Below are positions 45,712-57,499 of a stretch of DNA of 64,000 nt, piece after piece. Within the stretch, counting starts at the first letter, position 1; every line of letters starts with the position of its first letter. A program made the translations under genes and the position numbers. Under the pieces are notes generated by a model. It was given only the letters and a program-made list of their open reading frames with translations. It searched no databases and was not told the DNA's origin. The DNA is from Paralithodes platypus (taxonomy: Eukaryota; Arthropoda; Malacostraca; Decapoda; Lithodidae), in assembly GCA_032716605.1 (NCBI GenBank), contig CM064495.1, forward strand, positions 23,918,586-23,982,585. The letters run 5' to 3'.

Positions 45712-46971
45712 ACAATTATGAAAGTGGATACTTGTCTGAAGGTTTCGGGGACGCGTTAAAAATCATTATAAAAACGTAACTAAGTTATTCTAGCCAACCA
45801 AATCTACCCTGCCTTAAATATGGTTAGTTTGGTCAGGTATGTAAATTAGCAGCTCTTTACTATTAAATATGGTGAAGATAATCTGACAGGCGAAAATATA
45901 TATGGTATGCTTTCCCAACCTTCGCTTAGGTGTCTGTTTGGAAGGTTTTACCCTAAATTCGCCATATTAAAAGCTCAATTTTATTAGGGCACCTAACTAT
46001 TCTTACCTAACCTAACCTTAGCTATTTTGGGGTAAGTTTTAGGAGATACTGTTAGGAACTTCATTACTATACTATAGTCTAGTATTTCCAGCTGATGGTA
46101 AATGGCTATCTTACTATCTTGATTACCGGTACTTGACTATTATGAAGATTTTGTACCGATGCATGTTGTTAATTATGAAAACTTGGTATTTATATTATTC
46201 AGAGACATAGTGGTTACAAATAATTGTATTAAGTAACAAGTAATCAATCGCGAAGGGATCCAAATTAAAATCAGCTGGAATAAAACTGACTATAGTACTA
46301 GATATTTGTCGGAAACTCTTTGACAGTATCCCGTGGTCCCCATCTTACCTATCACAAACTACCCAAAATTGGGATAAGGAAGGAAAATTAGGTGCTCTAA
46401 TAGCCATGGGAGTTACAAACACCAAAATATAACGATAATCAAAGACTTATTTTGCGAGGGGAATGGACACTTCCAAAATGGACACTTCCATGGCGGTTTG
46501 GAAAGGAAGCTTTCTCAACGGCCCCATTCGTTTTAGTATATATTTTTGTCCATTTAATAAAACAAAACGGCTACTAATTAACCAAACTATCCAAACCTTG
46601 CCATACTTAAGTTAGGATAGAGTATGATTTGGTAGGTAAGTAGGTAGGTAATAAGTAAGCTAAGCCTTATAGATATTATCAACACTTGTCACAGAGTTTC
46701 GGACAAAATGTAGTATCCACTGCCTCAACTAAAATATCGGTCAGTTATACTAGACTTTACTTTAGAATAATAATCTTCCCACTACACTTTATAAAATTAG
46801 GAGTATTAAAAGTGTATAAATGTATATAAAATCATTAAGTGTCATTAGGTATATTGTTTGTGATTTACCTTTCTGTCACTGTATAAGATGAGTTTAGTAC
46901 CACCAAAATACTCTTAAATGGGTAGCTTTTTATGATCACTTTAATTACCCATACCCATTGTTACTTACTCT
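45712..46971. other. Single-copy AT-rich stretch, possible 1-kb terminal-inverted-repeat element
   Basis: AGTGGATAC at 45723-45731 is mirrored by GTATCCACT at 46713-46721, and the adjoining bases (TGTCTGAAGGTTTC; GTTTCGGACA on the other end) are also roughly inverted. No transposase and no clear target duplication are seen, so this is weak. Otherwise no gene is recognised. Confidence 0.3.
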
Positions 46972-47186
46972 GTACACTCGGATACCATAGTCTCTAGCCC
47001 ATTCATAAGAATGCGTGGACCTCCTATATGCTTTTCTTTATGCAATTATAACTACCTGGACTGATTTTTGGATGAAACTTGCTTTTCAATAAGTAGTATA
47101 TATATACAGTATAGTTTTCAAATTGATTTATAGACTATTATATTCATAAATTCGTTTGGGCTAGAGACTATGGTATCCGAGTGTAC
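46972..47186. mobile_element. MITE with 30-bp perfect terminal inverted repeats
   Basis: Arms at 46972-47001 and 47157-47186 (outer end GTACACTCGGATACC) are exact reverse complements. The outermost GTAC is a palindrome and may be the target duplication, leaving 26-bp repeats. The interior is AT-rich and non-coding. Confidence 0.75.
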
Positions 47187-47338
47187 CAAGGATATTAGTG
47201 GCCAAAGCCGGTGTTACACGAACAAACAAATTATCGGTAGGTTTATATCGGAGTCTGGTATCCGCTAACAGTAGGCTGATCATTTATAAAGGTCTATGTT
47301 ATGTACTATTGAGTGAAATGGTTTAGCCATAATCTAAA

Positions 47339-47553
47339 CTTTTTCAGTATATAGATGACGTGTTTCTTCATTTTATTCTGGCTGTCATTAGATGATTTTA
47401 CGTAACATAGGAATGACCTACTGTATAAGAACCTAAGGGCTAAGGTTATCTAAACATATCCTCTTAACTTTCAAAGCACCTTCCTAAGATGAATAAAGCC
47501 GTCTACTGACAGCAGATTAAAAGTAAGAAACGCGTCCTCGTATATTGAAAGGG
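47339..47553. mobile_element. Decayed piggyBac-type MITE
   Basis: The right end CGTCCTCGTATATTGAAAGGG and left end CTTTTTCAGTATATAGATGAC match the MITE at 19338 in sequence and size (215 bp). The flanking TTAA is degraded (TAAA on the left, TTCA on the right). Confidence 0.55.
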
Positions 47554-48640
47554 TTCAAATGACGCCCGCGTCTTGACGGGATTACCCCCTTTAATCAGTC
47601 GGTGATTTGACACTACACTGTAAACAATTATGGGTACGAAAAGGACTCATTAAAGTGTCCATTATTATTTACCTATATGTACGGTATATTTGTAGTAATA
47701 AACCCATATAATATTTAGAAAGGTAAATCACTATCACAATGTATGTATGTATGTATGTATGTATATACTCAGGCACATACCCAATAGCTGGGGGTGGCCG
47801 ACTCGAGGTAGGAACGACAGGAACAACAGAACAAAACGAAGAAAAAAAGAAAACAAAATCACACACATCTAGGTCGCCCAGGAGAAGACCCAGGTCCATT
47901 TGGGGTCTCCAGTAAATACTACCAGGTCCCAGACCTCCTGGAGAGGTTCCGGTCTTAGCAGGCAGACACGCAGCGAAGCCTACCACCACAATGCCCATCC
48001 ACCTTACTTTCAGGCATAGCCCTTCACAACATAGACCGGCTTCCCGGGGCAGACGCCTGACGTACTATTATCTAGTCCAACTGGCGCCCGACCCCCTCTC
48101 CCTAAGACCGTGTTACCACTCATCTATTCACAAGCATTTTCCGTTCATTCATATTTATTACCACTTCTTTTGTCTGTTATTCAGTCATCCATCTAATTTC
48201 CAACGCTTTTATTACACCATCTCTCAATCTCATCCGAGGTCTTCCTCTCCATCTACCTCCCATTGTTTCGACTCGTATATTCTCTTTGTATCAAAATATC
48301 AAATTCTTGTATATACCTTATTATATCATTATTATACCCTTGATGGTTAACAGTGTTGCCAGATGATTCTATTCAAGGTAAAAAAGGAAATATAAGAATG
48401 AAAAGGTTAAAACTATATTTATTTGCTCTTTAACTCTGACAAAACCTTCCAGGTTGAATACAATCTTCTAATTATAGCCAGACTAAAAATAAAGTGACAT
48501 TGTATACTGAAGGGGTTTATTATACCTTCATGGGTAACACTTTCCCAAATAGGCCAGCATTGGAGGCAGGACAAAACGGCCACACTCCTAAACAGCCACA
48601 ATCCTAAACAACCTATATGTATGGCTAAATTAGATTAGCT
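47554..48640. other. Non-coding stretch with decayed dispersed repeat
   Basis: An ATGT repeat lies at 47741-47763. Positions 47765-47940 resemble 8200-8345. No gene is recognised. Confidence 0.4.
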
Positions 48641-48806
48641 TATAGATTTGGTTAGGTTTAAGATGAGAACTGATTAGGTTAGATTAGGCTCGGCTAGGTT
48701 AGGTAAGATTAGGTTAGGATCCATTATGATAGGTTAGGATCCAATATGTCAAGTTAGTATAGGTTATGTTAGGTTAGGATGATAGGTTAGGATGTTAGGT
48801 TAGGAA

Positions 48807-49132
48807 GTTAGGTGAGGATTATGGCATGTTAGGTGAGGATTATGGCATGTTAGGTGAGGATTATGGCATGTTAGGTGAGGATTATGGCATGTTAGGTGAG
48901 GATTATGGCATGTTAGGTGAGGATTATGGCATGTTAGGTGAGGATTATGGCATGTTAGGTGAGGATTATGGCATGTTAGGTGAGGATTATGGCATGTTAG
49001 GTGAGGATTATGGCATGTTAGGTGAGGATTATGGCATGTTAGGTGAGGATTATGGCATGTTAGGTGAGGATTATGGCATGTTAGGTGAGGATTATGGCAT
49101 GTTAGGTGAGGATTATGGCATGTTAGGTGAGA
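48807..49132. repeat. 21-bp minisatellite, 14 perfect units
   Basis: The unit is ATGTTAGGTGAGGATT plus ATGGC. Fourteen full units run 48826-49119 with partial units at both ends, nearly free of variation. It reads open as a repeated heptapeptide MLGEDYG, which I treat as an artefact. Confidence 0.95.
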
Positions 49133-49200
49133 ACTGATGAAGTAAGATTACACTAGGTTGGTTTAGGTTAGGACAGATTAGGTTAGATTAAATTAAGTTA

Positions 49201-49300
49201 GGATAGGTTAGAGAAGGCTAAGTTTGGATAGGTTAGAGAAGGCTAAGTTTGGATAGGTTAGAGAAGGCTAAGTTTGGATAGGTTAGAGAAGGCTAAGTTT
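49201..49300. repeat. 25-bp minisatellite, 4 units
   Basis: The unit starts GGATAGGTTAGAGAAGGC. Four units in a row. Confidence 0.9.
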
Positions 49301-49499
49301 GACTAGGTTAAGATTGATTAGATTAGGTTAAGATTGATGTTAGGATAGGCTAAGTTAAATTAGGTTAGGATAGGGAGAAGGATAAGTTTGGTTAGGTTAG
49401 GATAAGTTAGAGAAGGGTAAGTTTAATTTGGTTAAGTTAAGATGGATCTGGGTAGGTTAGATTAGGTTTAGCTAAGTGAAATCTTGAAATGTTAGGTTA

Positions 49500-50460
49500 G
49501 AAAACGGTTGCCATTCTGGTTGTGGCCGTTTTGACCTGCAGCCACCAGTATTGCATAACACCGTTCTTTGTGTTGTGCTGGTGAGAATAGTGTGAACTGT
49601 AAGTTATGAGTGCTGCATTGTTCTACTCCCCCCCCCCCCTCCCCCACACTCTCACGTCTCTCACTCTCTAACTCTCTCTCTCTCTCTCTCTCTCTCCTGT
49701 AAATATACGAAAATCTCCCAATGGTAGCTAGAATAGAAGCAATGAAGGAGTTAACTATAGTCAGTTTGTTCTTAGTTGTCTGTCTTGTCTCTATCTTAGT
49801 TGCTCAGGTATTACAGGGTTATTAGAGCCAAATATGCTGTTAATTATGAACAGTAGGTAATTACAATGATGAAGAGATAAACAGAGTATTATTTTGTTCC
49901 CTTTAGAGGGAGTTTTCTAGACCCCTTCTCCTCTCATGTTTAGCCGCATTAGTTTTAGAAATTTTAAGACATGTGCTCCTTTCATTTGGCCATTTTAAGA
50001 CCTTTTGCTCCATTTTGGTGTCAATTTTTATCTGGCAAGCGATAGCGAGCCTGTAATTTAGGAGGAATAGGTCAAGGCATTTTTCTACTAAAAAATGCAC
50101 AATTTTTTATCGAGGAAGGGTCTTGTGGGTATTTGTTTAAGCTTTGATGGAAGTATAGAGAAAAACTAAATAAAAATGAATAAATCAATAAATTAATTAA
50201 TAATCAAATAAATATATATCGACAGATCAGCTGGAGAGTTCCTAAACTTTACGACAGATGAAACATAAAATCGAGTATACTATTGAAGGCATTAACTGGG
50301 AAACACAAACAGAGAGGTAAGTAACTTTATCTTAGGTGTTCAGAAATTACAAGTTTTTTATAGCCAAATATTATGATAATTATGAAAAATTGGCAAAAAT
50401 ATGAAGAACCCCTATCAGTTTATTTGTATTTTGTTCCCTCAATTAATGATAAATCAGTTG
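49500..50460. other. Non-coding stretch with C-run and TC repeat
   Basis: C-run at about 49628-49645 and a TC microsatellite at about 49671-49696. No gene is seen. Confidence 0.5.
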
Positions 50461-50523
50461 GTAAGGGACTACACTTCCCGCCAGGTGAAAACAACAATGT
50501 GGGACCAGATCATTAGAGCCAGC

Positions 50524-50818
50524 GGACAGTGCCAGCACCCTTGACGTCCCCAGCAACGTCACCATCCGACGCCCCCGTGAAGCTCACCTGCCCCTAGGCT
50601 CCCAACTTCACCAGATCACCAGATATATGAAGGAGATGGACCTGATGGAGGACGATGTGAGCCACATCGCCTTCGCGAAAGACGACGACGCCCCAGATCC
50701 AGTGCCCCTTCTGTCACTCCAGCTGGAGCCCCCCAACCCCACCAAGCACCCCTCGCCAAATCAGGGGCCAAAAGCAAGGGTTGATTGGCTGGATGTCCCA
50801 GCACAGATGCATCACTAA
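50524..50818 (+). CDS. Possible exon or ORF of unknown function
   Basis: An open frame, GC-rich in contrast to its AT-rich surroundings, reads NVTIRRPREAHLPLGSQLHQ, then ITRYMKEMDLMEDDVSHIAF, then a proline-rich end and a stop at 50816-50818. An ATG at 50627 lies inside it, and the frame is open upstream to about 50524. No family is recognised. It could be a first exon, a gag-like remnant or chance. Confidence 0.3.
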
Positions 50819-51700
50819 AAACACCCCCGACCTACACTCTCCTCACGAATCAGGAGTTAGAAACTTTGATCCCCCCCAGCCTGTGATTGGTCCAATGGTG
50901 ATGACCAGGCATGCCTCACGTTCCAGGCCAGGTGTCATAAAAGGACCAGAAAACTTATAACTAAATTACACGACAACACCCATTTAACGTCAACTTTAAA
51001 ATAATTAACAGTAGGGCCACCTTACAAGTTCTGCCATTGACAGCTCTCTCCCCACATTACCCCCTTTTTTTTTTACTCTATGCCACCCAAAATCCCCCCC
51101 CCCCCCCCTTCTATACCATTTTCGTATTATTACCACCCTAAATTATTAAAACCAAATTCTCCAGCAGATTTCCTCCTGCCCATAAGCAAGCACTTTCGAT
51201 TTTATACCATCCAAAATGATTTTGCTCTCACCATCCCCAGCCCCCTTCTTGGCAAGCCATACTGAATCTCAGTAAAGTAACTGCTCTAACAAAAACAATT
51301 CAACCCCAACCCAATTACTCAACTCACGCACGTTGGGTCAAGCCCCGACACCCTATTTCTCTCACTATTACCACTGTCTCTCCTACTTAACCAATACAAA
51401 CTTCCCTTCTTTCACCTTCACCCACCTTTTCTATATTCATTCATTCATTCATTCCCCAGACAGCAGAAGTTCGTATGCTCGACATGAGTTTAGAACTTAC
51501 TCCTCTCCAGCAAAGGTCATTGCCGCCGAAAGTAAAATACAAACTCTAACCCAGAAAAGCGGAGGTAAAATACACAACGGAAAGAAACACACAAAACAAG
51601 AAGATAAAACACAAAAAAATAAGGAAGGAAAGGAAACACAAAATACAATAAACCAAGAAAAAATAATTAAAACCTAACACTAAGAAATATAAAATAAATA
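50819..51700. other. Unannotated stretch with promoter-like words
   Basis: Near 50885 GTGATTGGTCCAATGG contains a CCAAT box and its inverse, and CATAAAAGG follows at about 50937. T- and C-runs lie at 51064-51108. Positions 51540-51700 may be the 3' UTR of the minus-strand LINE that follows. No coding region is supported. Confidence 0.3.
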
Positions 51701-51709
51701 CATAAAAAC

Positions 51710-54700
51710 TCACAAAAGAGAAAGATAACCAGCCTCCTCTAGAAACATAAATGTGCCAACATCTGGATGATCTGGTACACAAGCAACATCCTCCAGCACA
51801 AAGGGGAGACAGAAAGCATCATCAGGCCCACAACAATGGGAAAGATGCTCCTGACGCAACTTCCCCAAACTGGAACATTCCACTAAAACGTGTTTGAAAG
51901 TTATCAGGACCAAACAGTCATCACAGTACGGCGGAGCCCCCCCCCCAGACATCAAGTAACCATGGCTAAGGCGGGAATGCCCAATCCTGAGGCGGGCAAG
52001 TATCGTCTCTCAACGGCAGGGCATCGGCGGATAGCTCCAAGGACAGGACACAGTAGAGGTCACTTCCTTCAGCTTGTTCACGTCAACACAATCCCACCTC
52101 CGCTGCCTTGCAAAACGAATAGCAGACCAAATCTCCGGGTAAAAATCCCAGTAAGAAAGGAGAAACACAGGCGCTGGAAGAGACCCCACTGCCTTGGCCA
52201 CACCATCCGCCCGCTCATTACCCTCAACAGAGACATGAGCCGGGACCCAGCAAAGGAGACACAATGACCCCAACGACCAACAAGAACCAACCAGCTAAAA
52301 ATCTCTAAAACCAGAGGGTGAGGGGAACTAAAAGACTCAAGGGAGGACAGAACAGCTTGAGAGTCACTAAAAACGGTAAAAACATGCACAGGAAGTGTAA
52401 AAATCACCCAAAGAGCCATTAAAACAGCTGAAAGCTCAGCCGTAAAAACAGAGGCACAAGAGGGGATAGAACCACTGCGATTAAAATCAGGAAACACAGC
52501 ACCAAACCCGACGCCAGCATAGGATTTGGAGCCATCCGTAAAAACAAAAACAGAACCAGCATGCTGCGAGGCATGCTCCCAAAAAGAAGCCCACATAACC
52601 TCCCCAGGGACAGTAGATTTGGATAAGGGGAAATAGCGGCAAAAACGATCAACCGGAAGGACCCAAGAGGCAACAGCAGAAAATTTTAAAGGAACAACAG
52701 GGATCCTCGGAAAAGAATGCTCACCAACAAGAACCCGGACTTGACAGCCAAAAGGGACTGGGAATCTAGAGTATTGAGCATAGTGACATCATAAGTTGTG
52801 GAAGATGAAGACAACCACATCATCGACCCAGGAAGTCGCTGCAGACGATAATACAAATGCATAGTTAAGAGGTGTCGACAAAGATCCAGGGGAGGTTCCC
52901 CTGCATCACACAACAAACTGGGAATGGGGGAGGAACGAAACGCCCCTGTAGAAAGACAAACACCAGCATGGTGTACGGAATCAAGAACCTGGAGCCGAGC
53001 AGTTGTGGCAGAGGAATATACCTCGCTCCCATAGTCCAATTTAGTGCGGAGAAGCATTCTATAGAGCCCGAGCAATATTGTGCGGTCTGCCCTTCAAGAG
53101 GTATGAGACAGAACCTTCAATAATCCCAAAGCTCCAAAACAAGACCCTTTCAGGGCCTTCAAATGAGGAACCCAAGTCAGATGACTATCAAAGGTTAAAC
53201 CAAGGAATTTAACCTCATCAACACAGCGAAGCTGGCGACCATCGAGAAACAAGTCAGGATCAGGATGAACACCCCTGAGCATGCAAAAATGCAGGTAGCA
53301 ACCCTGTCAAGCGCCAACTGAAGGCGTCTCTCAGCAGTAGACATACGGGAGGCAGATAACCAAATAGCCAGTTCATCAACATACAGAGAGGAGGACACAC
53401 CATCTGGGAGGCAGGTTGCAACACTATTTACTGAGAACGCAAACATCGTCACACTCAACACACTGACCTGAGGGACACCACGCTCCTGGACGAAGAGGCC
53501 TCAAAGGTAGAACCCGTCCGAACCCTAAATGTGCGTTACCGTAAACAAACCTGAATAAAAACAGGAAGATGACCCCTCAGACCAAAGGAATGCAACTGGC
53601 GCAAAATACCATACCTCCATGCAGTATCGTAGGCTTGCACAAGATCAAAGTAAGATGGTGCCAGTGGGCAAAGGCCTCACACACAGAAACCTCAAGTCGA
53701 ATCAGAGCATTAACAGTTGAACGCCCACAACGAAAACCACACTGACAAGGAGAGAGGAGAGAATGCCTCTCAAGGAAATACACCAAACCGCAAGTTCACC
53801 ATCCGTTCCAACACTTTGCAAAGGCAAGACGTAAGTGCAATAGGGCGGTAATGGAGGGGCTCCGAGTCATCCTTCCCAGGTTTTGAAAAGGGAAGCACAG
53901 TGGCCTCACACCAGCCCAAGGGAAAGACCCCTTCCAGCCAGATCCAGTTAATAAGCGCTAAAAGAAAAAGAAAAGCATCAGGACAGAGGTGCTGAAGCAT
54001 AGAATAGATAATTTCATCAGGACCGGGGGAAGCATTATGACACAGGGAAAAGTATGATGAAGTTCATGAATGTAAAAGGGGAGGTTGTAGCATTCCCCAC
54101 CCAATGAAGTCCAGTATGCGAGACTCTTCCCGGTGACTACGACGGGTAAACTTAAGAGAACGGGCGGCAAAACCCAAAACCCCAGCAAAAGCAGAAGCAA
54201 AAGCATTCGCAACCACATCCTGGTCAGCAGTCAAGGCACCACCCACACAGAGGACCTGACAAGGGAGAATTTCCCAGCAATCTTGTGAACCATTTTCCAC
54301 ACTTAGTTTAGAGGCATCTGAGATCAACAAAGGAGACATACGATATCCAGGACCCCCTCCTAGCCTCCCTGAGGACACGGTGTGCACGTGCCCTTGCCCG
54401 ACGATAGGTAACAAGAAAATCTCCACTTTATGATGCTGATATCTGGAAAATGCCGCTCACTTAGCCTGCACAACAATAGAACACTGAGTTGACCACTAAG
54501 GGACAGGGCATCTGAGGAAAGCACCAGAAATCTTAGGGATAGATTGAAGAGCAGTTAAATGAAACCTGGTGGTAAACTAGGAGACAAAACTATCAACACA
54601 GTCAAAGTCTTCCACAGAACCGAGAGGAAACAAGCACAGCAAACTGCGACTAGTCAGCCTTATCAGTGCGCCACGTGGGAAGCCTAGCAATAGGGCCCAA

Positions 54701-55119
54701 TAACAAGTTGACTCAATAACAATGGGAAAGTGGTCACTGCCACGTAAATCTGGCAAGACCACCCTCGTAAAATCAAGGATAGCATTCACAGAGTACAAAG
54801 AAAGGTCAATAGCAGAAAATGTCCCATTCTGAAAATGTAAGTGGGTAAACTCCCCAGAGTTCAGAACCCCCACCTCCTCCAACTCAATCAGATGAGCAAG
54901 CATGGTACCCCTGGGATTAGAGAGGCAATCACCCCACAACGAACGACGGCCATTGAGATCCCCAAACAACAAAAACGGAGACGGTAGTTGATGGAGGAGG
55001 CCCTCCAGATCAACCTTCGATACTACAGCCCCAGGAGGCAGATACAGGGAACCAACAGTATACATGCGATGAAAATAAATGCGCAACACAACCACTTGCA
55101 ATGGGGAAACAACCCACAC
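51710..55119 (-). pseudogene. I/Nimb-type LINE ORF2 remnant
   Basis: Coding blocks lie in several frames (55119-54577, 54218-53958, 54000-53770, 53786-53577, 53461-53195, 53282-53094, 53075-52686, 52596-52078, 51955-51710). The RT catalytic motif reads YVDE instead of YVDD. It cannot make an active protein. Confidence 0.82.
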
Positions 55120-55190
55120 ACGGCAGAAGGGAATGTTATGCCGAACAAAAATAGGACTGCCACCATGACATCCCTAACCGAGGCTATGAG
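51710..55190 (-). mobile_element. I/Nimb-type LINE with RNase H, 5'-truncated and decayed
   Basis: On the minus strand, in order: endonuclease (FLLFGDLNGRRSLWGD, GSDHFPI; about 55119-54577), RT (HYRPIALTSCLCKVLERM near 53850; CGFRCGRSTVNALIRLE near 53720; SSLYVDELAIW near 53370), RNase H (VFVFTDGSKSYAGVGFG near 52540; VFSDSQAVLSSLES near 52340) and a final Cys/His motif (YCDDCLVLITFKHVLVEC near 51920). Many frameshifts. The endonuclease begins about one-third in, so the 5' part is lost. An RNase H domain after RT places it in the I superclade. Confidence 0.85.
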
Positions 55191-55192
55191 TA

Positions 55193-55262
55193 CTACTAGG
55201 TGAGTTCAATTCCCCAGCTGACACGATCAGCCAGCCGGCCCAAACTACCACGCTACTAGGTG
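55193..55262. repeat. Direct repeat CTACTAGGTG
   Basis: Ten-base copies at 55193-55202 and 55253-55262, next to the 5' end of the LINE. Possibly a target duplication around a short insert, or chance. Confidence 0.3.
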
Positions 55263-55505
55263 TTACTTAGGATCGCCACAGTTTCCCAACTTCGCACAGA
55301 TATATTGTATTTATTCTGTATTTGTATATGACTATCGATTCTATAAAGCTTGTATAAACCTTGTGTACCGGTATGTCTCTTGTACAATAAAATATATTTA
55401 ATGTTGATAAATTTGCACTTCTCTCTACCAGTCAAAGACCCCACTCTATGTTCTTGCCCTAATAATACAGGCACTTAAAAAAAGTATTAATAATAATTTT
55501 AAATA

Positions 55506-55555
55506 AATAATGATAATACTACTACTACTAATAATAATAATAATAATAATAATTA
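55506..55555. repeat. CTA/AAT trinucleotide microsatellite
   Basis: Short CTA repeats followed by AAT repeats. Confidence 0.9.
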
Positions 55556-55559
55556 TAGG

Positions 55560-56000
55560 AGTATTCCCGTCAGCCAATCAGGAGACGGGATTAACTCAGG
55601 TGTACCAGCAAGGTTTACCCTTTAAATCTTGTCTCTGGGAACACCCTGGCACTCCCGCGCTTTCGACCAATCACCAGCCTCCTATGACACACCACGGCAC
55701 TCGCCTCGAATCCTCACCCAAACGCTCGCCTCATAACTTGCCTTCAGTCCACACCCGTATTTTCTATCCTGGTAACAAACGTTCTACTACAATGGTGCCA
55801 CACTCTTACTCCGGTCAGCCACTAAAGAACGTCTCTAATAAGCTCCTAGGAAAATATTACGGGGATGAAACCAAGTAGGTGAAGGATACTGATATTCAAA
55901 GCGAGCGGGCTGACATGGCCCTGCCCGAGCACGCGGCTCGGCCAATCACAGGGCCGCATTGCATGGGGGAGGGGTATAAAGGGAGGTGGGTGGGGCCACA
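55560..56000 (+). promoter_or_regulatory. Promoter-like region: three CCAAT boxes and a TATA box
   Basis: CCAATCA occurs at about 55576, 55668 and 55938, all on the same strand, and GGGTATAAAGGG is at about 55972. The region is GC-richer than its surroundings. An ORF from 55879 to 56322 crosses the TATA box, so its ATG cannot be the real start of a transcript from this promoter. The downstream GC-rich stretch to about 56330 could be a 5' exon (its frame ends VVDGSEKMDLMYWPSLKW). It could instead be a solo LTR. Confidence 0.4.
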
Positions 56001-56330
56001 GCAGAGAGACAGACACAGGCACTCGCCCGGAACACATTGGCACTCTCTTAGCAGAAACACTCCACTTGCCCACCTTGGCACTCATGGAGGAATAAAACCA
56101 GAGCTTGTTCCAGACCTCCAGCACCCGAGCCCTGATAAATACAAGACAAGCCGGGATCCAGTACATCGCCTACCCTTGGCACAGATACACCTACAATATC
56201 CTGATGCCTGCCAACACATCGCTAGCCTTCACACAATAAGCCAAGCGATTCAAGATTGTAACCTGGTGGTGGATGGTAGCGAGAAGATGGACCTGATGTA
56301 TTGGCCATCTTTGAAGTGGTGAAGCAGACA

Positions 56331-57239
56331 GAAGAGATCTTCCTTCATATTTTTTAAAGGACCCTTAAGGGCCCAAACAGACTTACCAAAGAGTTAAATG
56401 CTAGACTGAGCCTCTGTGTTCCAACAATATAATATATGTGTCCTTATAGGACAACAAAAGAGAAACTGATTAGACAATTGATGAAATAAAGAGATGACGT
56501 GTTAATAAGGGGAGATAGTTGATATAGCCTATGTAACTGAGACAACTAAGCTTACCTGACCAGTTTTCCGGGATTAGTATTTGCAATAGGCTAGGCATAG
56601 CTGAAGAAATAGTTAGAAAAAGGTTTCAGCCCAAACCTATGAAATACGGTACTCTTTTAGTTATAAGGAAACCACATTTGTTAATTAGATATTTACCTCG
56701 TCGACAGCATACTTTCGATTGCGCGTAAATATCTAGTATAGTAGTCTAAGGATATTTGAGATTAACAAATAAATTATAACATTGTTAAGTGATATACTGA
56801 CATAGCGTTCTGTCCATTGTTAAGATGATTTGAAATACCTGTGGAGTAAATAATCGTGCCTAATATTGCTAAGGAGATTAGAGAACACGTTGATCTATTA
56901 ATAGTTTATTGATATTATTAAAGTTATATAGTGACCTCCTGATTTCGTAATTGTGTTTAGCATTATAAAGATGTGTTAATTGAATAATAGTTTGCTAGTA
57001 TGGTCAAAGGAGTTATAATAACATATTGATTTATTTATCGTGTCTATTATGATTATGGTGATTCAAGAACATGTGATGGAATAATGATTTCTGATATTGT
57101 CAAGGTGATTTAAACCCATGTAAATGAGTAAATGTTTCCAATGATCAAATAATAGGTCCTAATAATGTTAACGTGATTCAATGACAGAGTTAGGGAGAAT
57201 TAGCTTTTAGTATTGTCAACCATTGTGAATATAGTGATG
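56331..57239. other. AT-rich non-coding stretch
   Basis: No gene or repeat is recognised. Confidence 0.5.
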
Positions 57240-57499
57240 TGCCTTTGACTCGGAGTTGAAGTACCGGTAGGTCAAAACTCTGAATAACGATTGTCCAGAT
57301 AGGTAGTAATGGGAATGTAATAATTCCGAACTGCAATCTATACTGAGTCATAGATATTCAACTCTATAGTTTGAACTCAGTTTGACCAAAACAGAGAATC
57401 AGTTACTATGCGGAGAAACCATATTTTGGACCAAAAATCATAACTATTGCACAAATTCAAAAAATATTTTGTTAATTACCGTCGCATTCCCGCACTGAA

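Larger units (their letters stand above)
48640..49500. repeat. TTAGG-like degenerate region
   Basis: Irregular GGTTAGGAT and GGTTAGATTAGG words throughout, resembling diverged TTAGG. It includes the two minisatellites listed next. Confidence 0.7.

Noticed and set aside
48826..49137. 103-codon ORF of MLGEDYG repeats
   Set aside because: Read-through of the 21-bp minisatellite.
51890..52267. Plus-strand ORFs across 51300-56300
   Set aside because: Most are shadows of the minus-strand I/Nimb LINE or lack any motif.
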